A stretch of 64,000 nucleotides of DNA from Hyphomonas sp. BRH_c22. Lineage in GTDB: Bacteria > Pseudomonadota > Alphaproteobacteria > Caulobacterales > Hyphomonadaceae. The translations under genes and the position numbers were made by a program. Every line of letters begins with the position of its first letter. The first letter of the stretch is position 1. The stretch spans positions 18,609 through 82,608 of the forward strand of contig NZ_LADU01000054.1 in assembly GCF_000961795.1 (NCBI RefSeq), in the 5' to 3' direction. The notes under the pieces are model-generated. The model ran no database searches. It saw nothing but the letters and a program-made list of their open reading frames with translations, and had not been told where the DNA came from. Shown here piece by piece: positions 26,408 to 34,805 of this stretch.

Positions 26408-27624
26408 GTTTCCACGTCCGCTTCGGTCACGGCGTCCGGCTCCTTGAGCTTGAGAAGGTTTGCGAGCGGCGCGATGGTCCAGCCCTGCGCGATGAGCGAC
26501 ACGACGACGATGACAAAGACAATATTGAAGAATTCGATCGTGACTGGCCCCGGTGTGATAACAGGATAGATCGCCAGCAGGACCGGCACCGCACCGCGCA
26601 GGCCGACCCAGCTGAGGAAGAGGTTTTCGCGAGCGGTGAAGCCCATCCAGCCTATGCTGACCAGAACAGCCAGCGGACGGGCGACGAACATGAGCACTGC
26701 CGCGATTGCGAGTGCGGCCCATATGTCCTTGAGGAGGTGACTGGGCGCCACCAGCAGGCCGAGCAGGAGGAACAGGGCCATCTGGCTGATCCATTGCAGG
26801 GCCTCGTTGAAGTTCAGGATATTGTCGAGCGGGCGCTGCAGGCGGTTTCGTATCACGATACCGACGATGTAGACGGCTAGGAAGCCGCTGCCGCCCAGCA
26901 AGGCAACTGAAGCGTAAATGGCCAGAGCACCGGACAGCGCCATGGCAGGATAGGTGCCATTGGGAAGCGTCATCCGGTCTATGATGAAGGTCAGCGCCCG
27001 CCCGCCCAGAATGCCCCCGGCCAGGCCGACGCCGATTTGTGTGCACAGGAAGAACAGGAACCCGCCGACCTCCTGCAATGACCCAGGCGGCCCGCCATTC
27101 ACGATCGCCGTAAGGGAGACAACGAGGAAAATGGCCATCGGATCGTTAAGGCCGGATTCCAGGACAAGCGTGTTCTTGACGCGCTCACTGATGCCCGCCT
27201 TGCTTTGCTGGATCAGCAGGAAGGTTGCGGCCGCATCGGTCGATGCAACCGTGGCGCCAAGCAGCAGGCCGACAAACGGGGGCAGGCCGACGACGACGCT
27301 AGCAAACAGGCCCACAACAGCCGCCGTCACCAGGACGCCAAGCGTGGCCATCATGACGGACGAATTGCGCGCATTGTGGAACATGCCGCGTTCTGTCTCC
27401 AGGCCACCGGCGAACAGGATGATGGCGAGGGCAATGCTGCCGAGATCAAAGCCTGTCTGGAAACTGTAGAACCGGATGCCCCCCGGACCATCCACGCCGA
27501 GCAGCATGCCGACACCGAGCACGATGAGGAGGATCGGCGCGCCGGACCGCCGGGCGAGCGGCATGAGCGTGAACGTCGCGAACACAATCACGCTCGACAG
27601 AAAGATCGCCAGTTCCATTTCCAT
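26404..27624 (-). CDS. cation:proton antiporter, CPA1 family
   Basis: 406-residue inner-membrane protein with 11-13 hydrophobic segments. The ion-binding region contains GATVASTDAAATFLL and LVLESGLNDPMAIFLV, the DxxA and ND pattern of NhaP2/CvrA-like K+(Na+)/H+ exchangers. Related K+/H+ antiporters carry a C-terminal TrkA-C regulatory domain; it is absent here, since the protein ends soon after the last membrane segment (LLKLKEPDAVTEADVET). The 5' leader contains a three-way-junction fold. Confidence 0.9.
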   Translation of the reverse strand: MEMELAIFLSSVIVFATFTLMPLARRSGAPILLIVLGVGMLLGVDGPGGIRFYSFQTGFDLGSIALAIILFAGGLETERGMFHNARNSSVMMATLGVLVTAAVVGLFASVVVGLPPFVGLLLGATVASTDAAATFLLIQQSKAGISERVKNTLVLESGLNDPMAIFLVVSLTAIVNGGPPGSLQEVGGFLFFLCTQIGVGLAGGILGGRALTFIIDRMTLPNGTYPAMALSGALAIYASVALLGGSGFLAVYIVGIVIRNRLQRPLDNILNFNEALQWISQMALFLLLGLLVAPSHLLKDIWAALAIAAVLMFVARPLAVLVSIGWMGFTARENLFLSWVGLRGAVPVLLAIYPVITPGPVTIEFFNIVFVIVVVSLIAQGWTIAPLANLLKLKEPDAVTEADVET

Positions 27625-27656
27625 TCCCTCAAGAACAGGCCGAGCCCGCTGGAGCC

Positions 27657-27729
27657 TGCATCATGTTCCCGGCGGGGCAGGCGCCCCACATCCAGTTTGA
27701 ACCGTACAGGTTCGCATGGGAATGATGCA
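27657..27729 (-). ncRNA. candidate structured leader (three-way junction) before the antiporter gene
   Basis: Read on the minus strand it ends 33 bases before the antiporter ATG. Closing stem: 27657-27670 pairs with 27718-27729, 12 pairs with a 2-base bulge. Two inner hairpins: GAACC/GGTTC (27699-27703 with 27709-27713, 5-base loop) and GGGGC/GCCCC (27674-27678 with 27683-27687, 4-base loop). The junction strands hold unpaired A-rich and T-rich segments. The layout is that of a riboswitch leader. It could also be read on the plus strand, 111 bases before the 138-residue gene. Fold seen by hand only. Confidence 0.55.
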
Positions 27730-27839
27730 CCCCGCCGCCGCCGGAGTAAGCAGCGCCAGCGAGTCACCTGCCAATTTGATGATGCACTACGCTTTCACCA
27801 CAAATGCTCTAGGTTGGGAATGAGAAGGAGGACGGCCGC

Positions 27840-28256
27840 ATGCATTATGGGGAAATCATTTCGTTGCTGGCGCTGGGGTTTGGCGCCATCCTGGGCGTTA
27901 TGGCGCTGATCTCGCCGCGCTGGGCTTCCGGTGTTGTCCGACTGGTTGAAGACCCCGATCCAGACAAGCCGGGCGGCTATTCCGAGTTCCGGGCGACGTT
28001 TGGCGGGTTTTTCATGTTGTCCCACATGATGACGGCGGCCCTGCTGCTGACCGTTTCGGCCAGCGACGTGAACCTGCTGAGCGTGCTTGTGGTGCTGCCT
28101 CTGGCGGCGGCGTGGATGGGCGCGGCCCTCGGACGGACGGTTTCCCTGCTGGTCGATGGCAGCAAGAACCGGTCGAATGGCATGATCCCGGTGTGGATTC
28201 CGATGGAATTTCTTGTCGGACTTGCTATTGCGGCCCCTCTCCTGCAATTCCTGTAG
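27840..28256 (+). CDS. small integral membrane protein, DUF4345-like
   Basis: 138 residues with four hydrophobic segments (about 5-27, 53-72, 78-97 and 118-137). The conserved-looking segment [20 protein letters not shown] resembles DUF4345 proteins, whose function is unknown. AGGAGGACGGCCGC precedes the ATG. It is followed after 22 bases by the pseudouridine synthase gene. Confidence 0.75.
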   Translation: MHYGEIISLLALGFGAILGVMALISPRWASGVVRLVEDPDPDKPGGYSEFRATFGGFFMLSHMMTAALLLTVSASDVNLLSVLVVLPLAAAWMGAALGRTVSLLVDGSKNRSNGMIPVWIPMEFLVGLAIAAPLLQFL

Positions 28257-28278
28257 GGCCGAAACGAAAGATACAGAT

Positions 28279-29268
28279 ATGACGGAGCGTCGAGAGACGG
28301 GCCGCACGCGCCAGGAAAAACCTGGTTCGCGCCCCCAGAAAACCCGCACAGGTGCGGTCAAGAACAGCCCGGATACAGCACGGAAAAAGCCCGGACACAG
28401 CCCGAAAACGCTGGCCGAGCCCGACTGGAGCGAAGGCGAGCGCATTGCGAAATATCTCGCGCGCGCAGGCGTCGCCTCGCGCCGCGAAGTTGAGCGCATG
28501 ATCGAGGCCGGCGAGGTGATCGTGAATGGCGTGAAGCTGACATCGCCTGCCTTCAAGGTCACCGGCCGCGAGACGATCAAGGTGGGCCGCAAGACGATCA
28601 GCGCACCCGAGCCGACACGCCTGTGGCGATATCACAAGCCAGCCGGCCTGATTGCCACCAACAGCGACCCCGAGGGCCGCCGGACGATCTTTGACGAATT
28701 GCCGAAATCCCTGCCCCGTGTCGTGACTGTCGGGCGTCTCGACCTGACAACCGAGGGCCTGTTACTGCTGACCAATGATGGCGAGCTGGCGCGGGAACTG
28801 GAACTGCCGAAAAATGCGCTGGAGCGGACCTATCGTGTGCGCGCACAGGGCACCGTGACGGACTTCAAGATTGCCGACCTGGCCGCAGGGATATCGGTAG
28901 ACGGTGTGGACTATGCGCCGATTACCGCCGTGTTCGACCGGGAGAATGGCGCGAACTCGTGGCTGACCGTGACGCTGACCGAGGGCAAGAAGCGGGAGGT
29001 GCGCCGCGCACTGGAGGCCGTGAACCTGATCGTCAACCGGCTGATCCGCATCAATTACGGGCCCTATGAGCTGGGTGACCTGCGCCCCGGCGCCGTGGAG
29101 GAAATTCCCGCCGAACTGATGATTGAAACGGTCGGCCACATGATTGCCGATGCCAACAAGCCGCTGGGGGAGGCGCCGAAACGCGCCGCACCTGCCGCCA
29201 AGTCACACCTTGGCACGCGGCCCGGTTCCACTAGACTTGCTGACAGGAAACGCAGACCCAAAAAATAG
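28279..29268 (+). CDS. rRNA pseudouridine synthase, RsuA/RluB family
   Basis: Converts a uridine of rRNA to pseudouridine. 329 residues: a basic low-complexity N-terminal tail (1-50), an S4 RNA-binding domain (about 55-105, with [20 protein letters not shown]), then the catalytic domain with [20 protein letters not shown] holding the catalytic Asp. The [10 protein letters not shown] and [16 protein letters not shown] segments match RluB-type enzymes acting on 23S rRNA helix 89-93, but RsuA or RluF specificity cannot be excluded. ATG at 28279 replaces an upstream TTG. Confidence 0.92.
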   Translation: MTERRETGRTRQEKPGSRPQKTRTGAVKNSPDTARKKPGHSPKTLAEPDWSEGERIAKYLARAGVASRREVERMIEAGEVIVNGVKLTSPAFKVTGRETIKVGRKTISAPEPTRLWRYHKPAGLIATNSDPEGRRTIFDELPKSLPRVVTVGRLDLTTEGLLLLTNDGELARELELPKNALERTYRVRAQGTVTDFKIADLAAGISVDGVDYAPITAVFDRENGANSWLTVTLTEGKKREVRRALEAVNLIVNRLIRINYGPYELGDLRPGAVEEIPAELMIETVGHMIADANKPLGEAPKRAAPAAKSHLGTRPGSTRLADRKRRPKK

Positions 29269-29283
29269 CACACGGAGACCTCC

Positions 29284-30618
29284 ATGGCCGATACCGCGCT
29301 TGCCACCCCGCCCGAGACCAAAATGGATCCGGGCCGGACAATGAGCGCGGCGGCGGCCGCGACGTGCAACCAGATCGTTGACCCGGCGGTTTATGCGAAC
29401 CAGCCTGTACTGGACGCCGCCTTTGCCAAACTGAGGGCGGAAGACCCGCTCGCATGGTGCGAACCGGACGATTTCCGGCCTTTCTGGGCAGTGACCAAGC
29501 ATGCCGACATCATGGAGATCAGCCGCCAGAACCAGCTGTTCACCAATGGCGAACGGGAAATGCTGTCCTATGTGGAAGCGGAGAAAGGCGTCTATGCCAA
29601 GTTTGGCCAGCCGCACCTGCTGAAGACGCTCGTCCAGCTGGACGACCCGCTTCATTTCAAGCTGCGCCACCTGACCCAGGAATGGTTCATGCCGCAGAAC
29701 GTGAAGAAGCGCGAAGACGGTGTGCGGGCGATTGCCAGGCAGTTTGTCGACCGGATGGAAGACCTGGGCGGGGAATGCGACTTCCAGCGCGACATCGCCC
29801 TGCACTATCCGCTGCGCGTGATCATGCAGATACTGGGCGTACCGGAATCCGACGAGCCGATGATGCTGAAGCTGACGCAGGAGATATTCGGCGCGCAGGA
29901 CGAAGACCTCAGCCGGCGCAGGGACGCAATCGAGAACCGCGACGTGGAAGCCGGGCTCGCCTCGATCCAGCAGACGCTGGCCGAGTTTTTCATGTATTTC
30001 ACCGCAATCACCGCAGACCGTCGCGCCAATCCGCGCGACGACGTGTCCACCGTCATCGCCAATGGCATGGTGGACGGCGAGCCGATCGGCCAGCTGGAAG
30101 CGATGAGCTATTACATTATCACGGCAGCCGCCGGGCATGACACGACCAGCGCCTCGACCGGCGGCGGCGTGCTGGCCATGCTGCAGGACCGCTCGCAGCT
30201 GAAGAAGATCATGGATGATCCGAAGGGCATGGCGCGCACGGCCGTTGATGAAGCCATCCGCTGGACAACGCCAGTGAAGCATTTCATGCGCACCGCCCAT
30301 GCCGACTATGACCTGCGCGGCAAAACCGTGAAGGAAGGCGAGAGCCTGCTGCTGTGCTATCCTTCCGGCAACCGCGACGAGGACGTGTTCGACGAGCCGT
30401 TCAAGTTCAAGGTGGATCGCAGCCCCAACAAGCTGATCTCGTTCGGTCATGGCGGCCACATGTGCCTTGGCATGCACCTGGCCCGCCTTGAAATGCAGAT
30501 CATCTATGAAGAGCTGTTCAGCCGTATCAAGTCGATCGAGCTGGCGGGCGATCCGACCTTCATCAAGGCGAACTTCGTCGGCGGGCCAAAGTCCATTCCC
30601 GTCAGCTACAAATTCTAG
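29284..30618 (+). CDS. cytochrome P450 (first of two)
   Basis: Soluble bacterial class I-type P450 monooxygenase of 444 residues. The I-helix oxygen-activation motif is AGHDTT (283-288), the K-helix ExxR is E323-R326, and the haem-ligand loop is FGHGGHMCLG with Cys394. The tail FVGGPKSIPVSYKF resembles terpene-oxidising CYP108-like enzymes; this is a weak hint about substrate. It begins 16 bases after the pseudouridine synthase stop and 10 bases before a second P450. No ferredoxin or reductase gene is adjacent, so electron donors must come from elsewhere. Confidence 0.95.
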   Translation: MADTALATPPETKMDPGRTMSAAAAATCNQIVDPAVYANQPVLDAAFAKLRAEDPLAWCEPDDFRPFWAVTKHADIMEISRQNQLFTNGEREMLSYVEAEKGVYAKFGQPHLLKTLVQLDDPLHFKLRHLTQEWFMPQNVKKREDGVRAIARQFVDRMEDLGGECDFQRDIALHYPLRVIMQILGVPESDEPMMLKLTQEIFGAQDEDLSRRRDAIENRDVEAGLASIQQTLAEFFMYFTAITADRRANPRDDVSTVIANGMVDGEPIGQLEAMSYYIITAAAGHDTTSASTGGGVLAMLQDRSQLKKIMDDPKGMARTAVDEAIRWTTPVKHFMRTAHADYDLRGKTVKEGESLLLCYPSGNRDEDVFDEPFKFKVDRSPNKLISFGHGGHMCLGMHLARLEMQIIYEELFSRIKSIELAGDPTFIKANFVGGPKSIPVSYKF

Positions 30619-30627
30619 GAGACGATC

Positions 30628-31965
30628 ATGGGCTTTCAGAACGTCACGGACACCTATCAGGTCGAACATGCGCCTACCAAGCCGCGCCACCCGCCTGTGT
30701 TTGACCTCACGCCACCGGTGGACCTGACCTCACCGACCGTTTTCTCTGACAATGGCGGCTATACATTCGACGCCTTTGCGACGATGCGTGAACGGGCGCC
30801 CGTGATGTGGCACCCGGAAGAGTATGGCGCCGGTTTCTGGGCCGTCACATCCTATGACCTGGTCAAGAGGATTGAACTCAACCCGGAAACCTATTCCTCT
30901 CAAAAGGGCGGGATACTGATGAATTATGGCATGGAGGGCACACCGCGCCATCCGCTGCTGCATTCATCCTCGCTGAACTCGCTTATCAATCTGGACCGGC
31001 CCTACCATACGCCGCTGCGCATGGAGCATATGGCCTATTTCCGCGCCGATTTCGTGGCCGAACTTCGCAAGCGCGTGGCTGCGCATGTCGACGTACTGCT
31101 CGACAATATGGTAGCGCAGGGCCAGGTGGTCGACATGGTGGAACACTTCTCCGCAGAGCTGCCATTGTTCACACTGTGCGAAATCCTCGGCGTGCCGCCG
31201 GCCGACCGGCCGAAGCTGGTCCACTGGATGCACTTCCTGGAGACATCGCAATACCAGGCGCAACAGGAGGGCCTGGGCAATGTGAGCATGGAACAGATCA
31301 CCGCCTTCATGAACGAAATCCAGGCGATGTTCGACTATGGCCGTTCCCTGCTGGCGGAACGCCGGAAGAATCCGCAACCGGACCTGCTGAGTGCCATCGC
31401 GAACGTGGAGATTGACGGCAAGCCGCTGTCACCGGAATTCCTCGATGGCTCGTGGCTGCTGATCGTCTTTGCGGGCAATGACACGACGCGCAATTCGCTG
31501 TCTGGCACGATGAAACTGCTGACGCAGAACCCGGACCAGAAGGCGAAACTGATGGCTGACGACAGCCTGTTTCCGAACTTCGTGCACGAGTCGATCCGCA
31601 TGGTCAGCCCCGTGACCTATATGCGCCGGACTGCGACGAAGGACACAGAGCTTGGCGGCCAGGGCATTGCCGAGGGCGAGAAGCTGGTCATGTATTATGC
31701 CGCTGCCAATCGCGACCCCGCCAAATTCGATAATCCGGATACGTATGACATTACCCGCGCCAATGCGAAGGAGCATTTGTCATTCGGGCACGGGCCGCAC
31801 GTCTGCCTTGGACAGCGCGTGGCCAACATGCAGCTGGAAGCGGCCTATCGCCAGATTCTCAGCCGCTTCCCCGACATTGCCTGGACGGGTGAACAGGAAA
31901 TTGCGCCGAACAACTTTGTTCATGCGATTTCGAGGCTGATGGTGGATATGGGCAAGCCCACATGA
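30628..31965 (+). CDS. cytochrome P450 (second of two)
   Basis: 445-residue P450. The I-helix motif AGNDTTRN (282-289) is that of CYP153/CYP125-like enzymes that hydroxylate alkyl or sterol chains. ExxR is E321-R324; the haem loop is FGHGPHVCLG with Cys393. Pairwise it is clearly divergent from the first P450, so this is not a recent duplication. Its last 4 bases overlap the following crotonase gene (ATGA), which suggests coupled translation. The substrate is unknown. Confidence 0.95.
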   Translation: MGFQNVTDTYQVEHAPTKPRHPPVFDLTPPVDLTSPTVFSDNGGYTFDAFATMRERAPVMWHPEEYGAGFWAVTSYDLVKRIELNPETYSSQKGGILMNYGMEGTPRHPLLHSSSLNSLINLDRPYHTPLRMEHMAYFRADFVAELRKRVAAHVDVLLDNMVAQGQVVDMVEHFSAELPLFTLCEILGVPPADRPKLVHWMHFLETSQYQAQQEGLGNVSMEQITAFMNEIQAMFDYGRSLLAERRKNPQPDLLSAIANVEIDGKPLSPEFLDGSWLLIVFAGNDTTRNSLSGTMKLLTQNPDQKAKLMADDSLFPNFVHESIRMVSPVTYMRRTATKDTELGGQGIAEGEKLVMYYAAANRDPAKFDNPDTYDITRANAKEHLSFGHGPHVCLGQRVANMQLEAAYRQILSRFPDIAWTGEQEIAPNNFVHAISRLMVDMGKPT

Positions 31966-32702
31966 GCACGCTGGTCACGCGGGAGGACAAAGACGGGCTG
32001 GCGCTGCTGACGCTGAATCGGCCGGACAAGCTGAATTCGCTGACCGTCGGCATGTTTCGCGAACTGCGCGCGCATGCGATTGCCCTGAAGAAGGACGAGA
32101 CAATCGGGTGCGTGGTCCTGCGCGGCGCAGGGCGCTGCTTCTCGGCCGGTCATGACCTTGGCGACATTGCCGAAGGCGAGAAGGTGCCCTCCCCCGGCTG
32201 GCATTCGGAAACACTGCGCATGCTGGAAACCCTGCCCCAGCCCGTTATCGCCGCCGTGCACGGGCATTGCTATACCGGCGCACTGGAAGTGGCGCTGGCA
32301 GCGGACTTCATTATCGCCGCCGACACAGCAAAGTTTGGCGACACGCATGCCAAATGGGCGCTGACCCCGATCTGGGGCATGAGCCAGCGCCTGCCGCGGC
32401 GCGTGGGCGTGGCGACGGCCAAGCGCCTGATGTTCACGGCAGAAATGATCAATGCGGCAGAGGCCCTGCGGATCGGCCTCGCCGAACAGGTGGTTCCGGC
32501 TGACGAATTCGATGCGGCGATTGACGCGCTTGCGCGCCAGATCCTTGCAAACTCCTCCTTCTCCCATGCCGCCAACAAACGCTTGCTTGAAGCCACAGAT
32601 GCGCGCGACATGGATTCCGGCCTTCAATGGGAAATTCTCAGGAATGAGGGCGTCGGACCTGACATGCAGGCGCGAATCGGCGCCTTCATGCGCAAAGACT
32701 AA
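31962..32702 (+). CDS. enoyl-CoA hydratase/isomerase (crotonase) family protein
   Basis: 246-residue cytoplasmic CoA-ester enzyme. The oxyanion-hole segments are GAGRCFSAGHDLG and HGHCYTGALEVALAADF. One of the two acidic catalytic residues of crotonase appears kept (E109), while the position of the second is His (H129, in GDTHAKW), so simple hydratase chemistry is doubtful; an isomerase or other crotonase reaction may be catalysed. Sits in a run with two P450 genes and a DUF2855 gene, suggesting breakdown of an oxidised side chain. Confidence 0.9.
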   Translation: MSTLVTREDKDGLALLTLNRPDKLNSLTVGMFRELRAHAIALKKDETIGCVVLRGAGRCFSAGHDLGDIAEGEKVPSPGWHSETLRMLETLPQPVIAAVHGHCYTGALEVALAADFIIAADTAKFGDTHAKWALTPIWGMSQRLPRRVGVATAKRLMFTAEMINAAEALRIGLAEQVVPADEFDAAIDALARQILANSSFSHAANKRLLEATDARDMDSGLQWEILRNEGVGPDMQARIGAFMRKD

Positions 32703-32716
32703 GGGGACGCAAGACC

Positions 32717-33784
32717 ATGGACTACCTGATCAGGCGCGATGACCTTCGTGATTGCCACTGGGCCGATGCGCCGGTGACCGACCTGGCCGACGGCATGGCG
32801 CGGTTGCGCGTCGACGCGTTTGCGCTGACCGCCAATAATGTGACCTACGCCACGTTCGGCGAAGCGATGGAATATTGGAAATTCTTCCCGGCAGGCTCGT
32901 CCGAATTCGGGCGCGTGCCCGTCTGGGGCTTTGCGACGGTGATTGAGTCCAAAGCGCCTGGCGTCGAAGCAGGGGCACGCGTTTACGGATACCTGCCGAT
33001 CTCGGGCACGTTCGATGTTCAGCCAGCCCGTGTCGGCAAGGAGAGCTTCCTTGACGGCGCCGCACACCGGCAGGGCCTGGCGCCGATATACAATACCTAT
33101 GTGCTAACCGCTGCCGACCCGACCTATGATCCTGCCTTCGAAGCGCAGCAGATGCTGTTCCGGCCATTGTTCACAACCGGCTGGATGATTGATGACTGCC
33201 TGATGGAGACGGGTGATCCCGTGCCGGAGACGGTCGTGATTTCCAGCGCGTCGTCCAAGACCGCGATGGCGCTGGCGCACTGCCTGAAGGCCCGGGGCGT
33301 CGTCGAAGCCGTGGCGCTGACATCGCCGGGCAACGTGAAATATGTTGAAAGCACAGGGCTGTATGCCCGCACGCAGACCTATGACCAGGTCGACAGCATG
33401 CATGCGCGCGGCCTGACGGCCTTTGTCGATTTCCTCGGACGGCCGGCCCTGACGGCAGACGTGCACAATGCGCTGAAAGACCGCCTCGTGCGCAGCCTGG
33501 TGATTGGCGTGACCGACTGGGAGGGCAATCGCGCGCCGATCAGCCTGCCTGACCCGCAGCCGGAATTCTTCTTCGTTCCGACCTATGCGGCGCAGCGGGC
33601 AAAGGATCTGGGCGCCGATGTGCTGAACCAGAAGCTGGGCACGTCACTGATGGCCTTCTACCGCGCGTCATCTGCATTCGTGACGCCGCAGCAAGATGCG
33701 GGCATGGATGCCATTGATGCGGCCTGGCACGACACGCTGGAGGGCAAGGTCAGCCCCGCGACGGGACGCATCCTGACCTTCTGA
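32717..33784 (+). CDS. DUF2855 family protein
   Basis: 355 residues, soluble. It shows the DUF2855 N-terminus MDYLIRRDDLRDCHW, ITANNVTYA-like ALTANNVTYATFGEAM, and VWGFATVIESKAPGV. The central part VISSASSKTAMALAHCLKAR resembles a dinucleotide-binding fold of medium-chain reductases, so a reductase role is plausible. No member of the family has a role I know of. It is the last gene of the P450 run, 14 bases after the crotonase gene. Confidence 0.88.
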   Translation: MDYLIRRDDLRDCHWADAPVTDLADGMARLRVDAFALTANNVTYATFGEAMEYWKFFPAGSSEFGRVPVWGFATVIESKAPGVEAGARVYGYLPISGTFDVQPARVGKESFLDGAAHRQGLAPIYNTYVLTAADPTYDPAFEAQQMLFRPLFTTGWMIDDCLMETGDPVPETVVISSASSKTAMALAHCLKARGVVEAVALTSPGNVKYVESTGLYARTQTYDQVDSMHARGLTAFVDFLGRPALTADVHNALKDRLVRSLVIGVTDWEGNRAPISLPDPQPEFFFVPTYAAQRAKDLGADVLNQKLGTSLMAFYRASSAFVTPQQDAGMDAIDAAWHDTLEGKVSPATGRILTF

Positions 33785-33790
33785 GACCCG

Positions 33791-34657
33791 TCAGGGGCGA
33801 CGGGAAATCCGGAATTCGGTCCGCACGTTGCGATCGCGCGAATCCGGCGTATCGGCCTTGTCCAGCGGCATGCTTTCGCCAAAGCCGATGGCGGTGAGCT
33901 GGTCGACCGCCACGCCCTGTTCCAGCAGGTATTGCCGGATCGCATCGGCGCGCTTCTGCGACAGGACCAGATTGTATTCATCCGACCCGCGGGAATCCGT
34001 GTGGGACCCGATTTCGATGGCGTAATCGTCGCAGAGCATGGAAATCCCTGCGACGGCATCGAGCAGACCGGTGCTGACAGGCGAGATGTCACTGCGATTG
34101 GTCGGGAAGTGGATCTTCTGGCCTTCCATGGTCTGGTTCAGGGCCTGCTGGCAGGCGGCTTCCGAAATGCCGCCCTGGGCAAGCGCTGCGAGGCTTTCGC
34201 CCGGGCCACGCTCGCCGCTTTCAATGCCAATCCCGTCAACGATAATCGTGATCTCGGCGGAGCTGACGGGGTCAGTCTGGAGCGCTGTCGTGCCGATTTC
34301 CAAAGCGCGGCGTTTGGCGTCGGCATCAGGGGCAAGTCCGGTGAGCGTTGCCACATTTTCGCGCGCCACGATGCCCATCCAGGGATAGCCCGCCGCCGCA
34401 AGGGCCGTTTCAATCTCGCCAACCCAGCCCGTCGAGACGCGTGTCACACGCTCCACCACTTGCGGCACTGGCGCCGCGGTCGCGGTGAATTTGCCATTTT
34501 CGAACACATAGAGGCCTTCGGCGATGGTGATGCATTCAGGGTCATTGCCTGCTGCGCTTGCTGCGACTTCAGCCGTCTCTTCGCCAGCGCAGGCAGCAAG
34601 TCCAATCAGGGCCAAGCATGCGACGATCCGGGCCAGATTGCGGTCACGATTAGCCAT
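33791..34657 (-). CDS. OmpA-family lipoprotein
   Basis: 288 residues. The N-terminus MANRDRNLARIVACLALIGL then AAC gives a lipobox with lipidation at C23. The C-terminal OmpA domain (about 180-285) has IEIGSHTDSRGSDEYNLVLS and QKRADAIRQYL, the peptidoglycan-binding pattern, so it probably anchors the outer membrane to the cell wall. The middle region has a BON-like segment, EIGTTALQTDPVSSAEITII. ATG at 34657 is chosen because an in-frame start 54 bases upstream would hide the lipobox. Confidence 0.9.
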   Translation of the reverse strand: MANRDRNLARIVACLALIGLAACAGEETAEVAASAAGNDPECITIAEGLYVFENGKFTATAAPVPQVVERVTRVSTGWVGEIETALAAAGYPWMGIVARENVATLTGLAPDADAKRRALEIGTTALQTDPVSSAEITIIVDGIGIESGERGPGESLAALAQGGISEAACQQALNQTMEGQKIHFPTNRSDISPVSTGLLDAVAGISMLCDDYAIEIGSHTDSRGSDEYNLVLSQKRADAIRQYLLEQGVAVDQLTAIGFGESMPLDKADTPDSRDRNVRTEFRISRRP

Positions 34658-34805
34658 GGCGAACCCTTTCCCGCCAATGGCCCGAGGTGCTGAGGCTTGG
34701 AAATTCTGCATGCCTGACTTTCATTCCTTTGCCGCGCATTGTCAAAATGCTTCGCGGATTAGGCGAAGCTATTGCACATTTCGGGCCAGAAATGACTGGA
34801 AGGCG

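Noticed and set aside
27657..27729. thiamine pyrophosphate or cobalamin riboswitch
   Set aside because: The fold lacks the CTGAGA and ACCTGATC elements of the former and the conserved B12 box of the latter.
29203..30690. 495-residue minus-strand frame opposite the first P450 gene
   Set aside because: The P450 on the plus strand has all catalytic motifs; the antisense frame has none.
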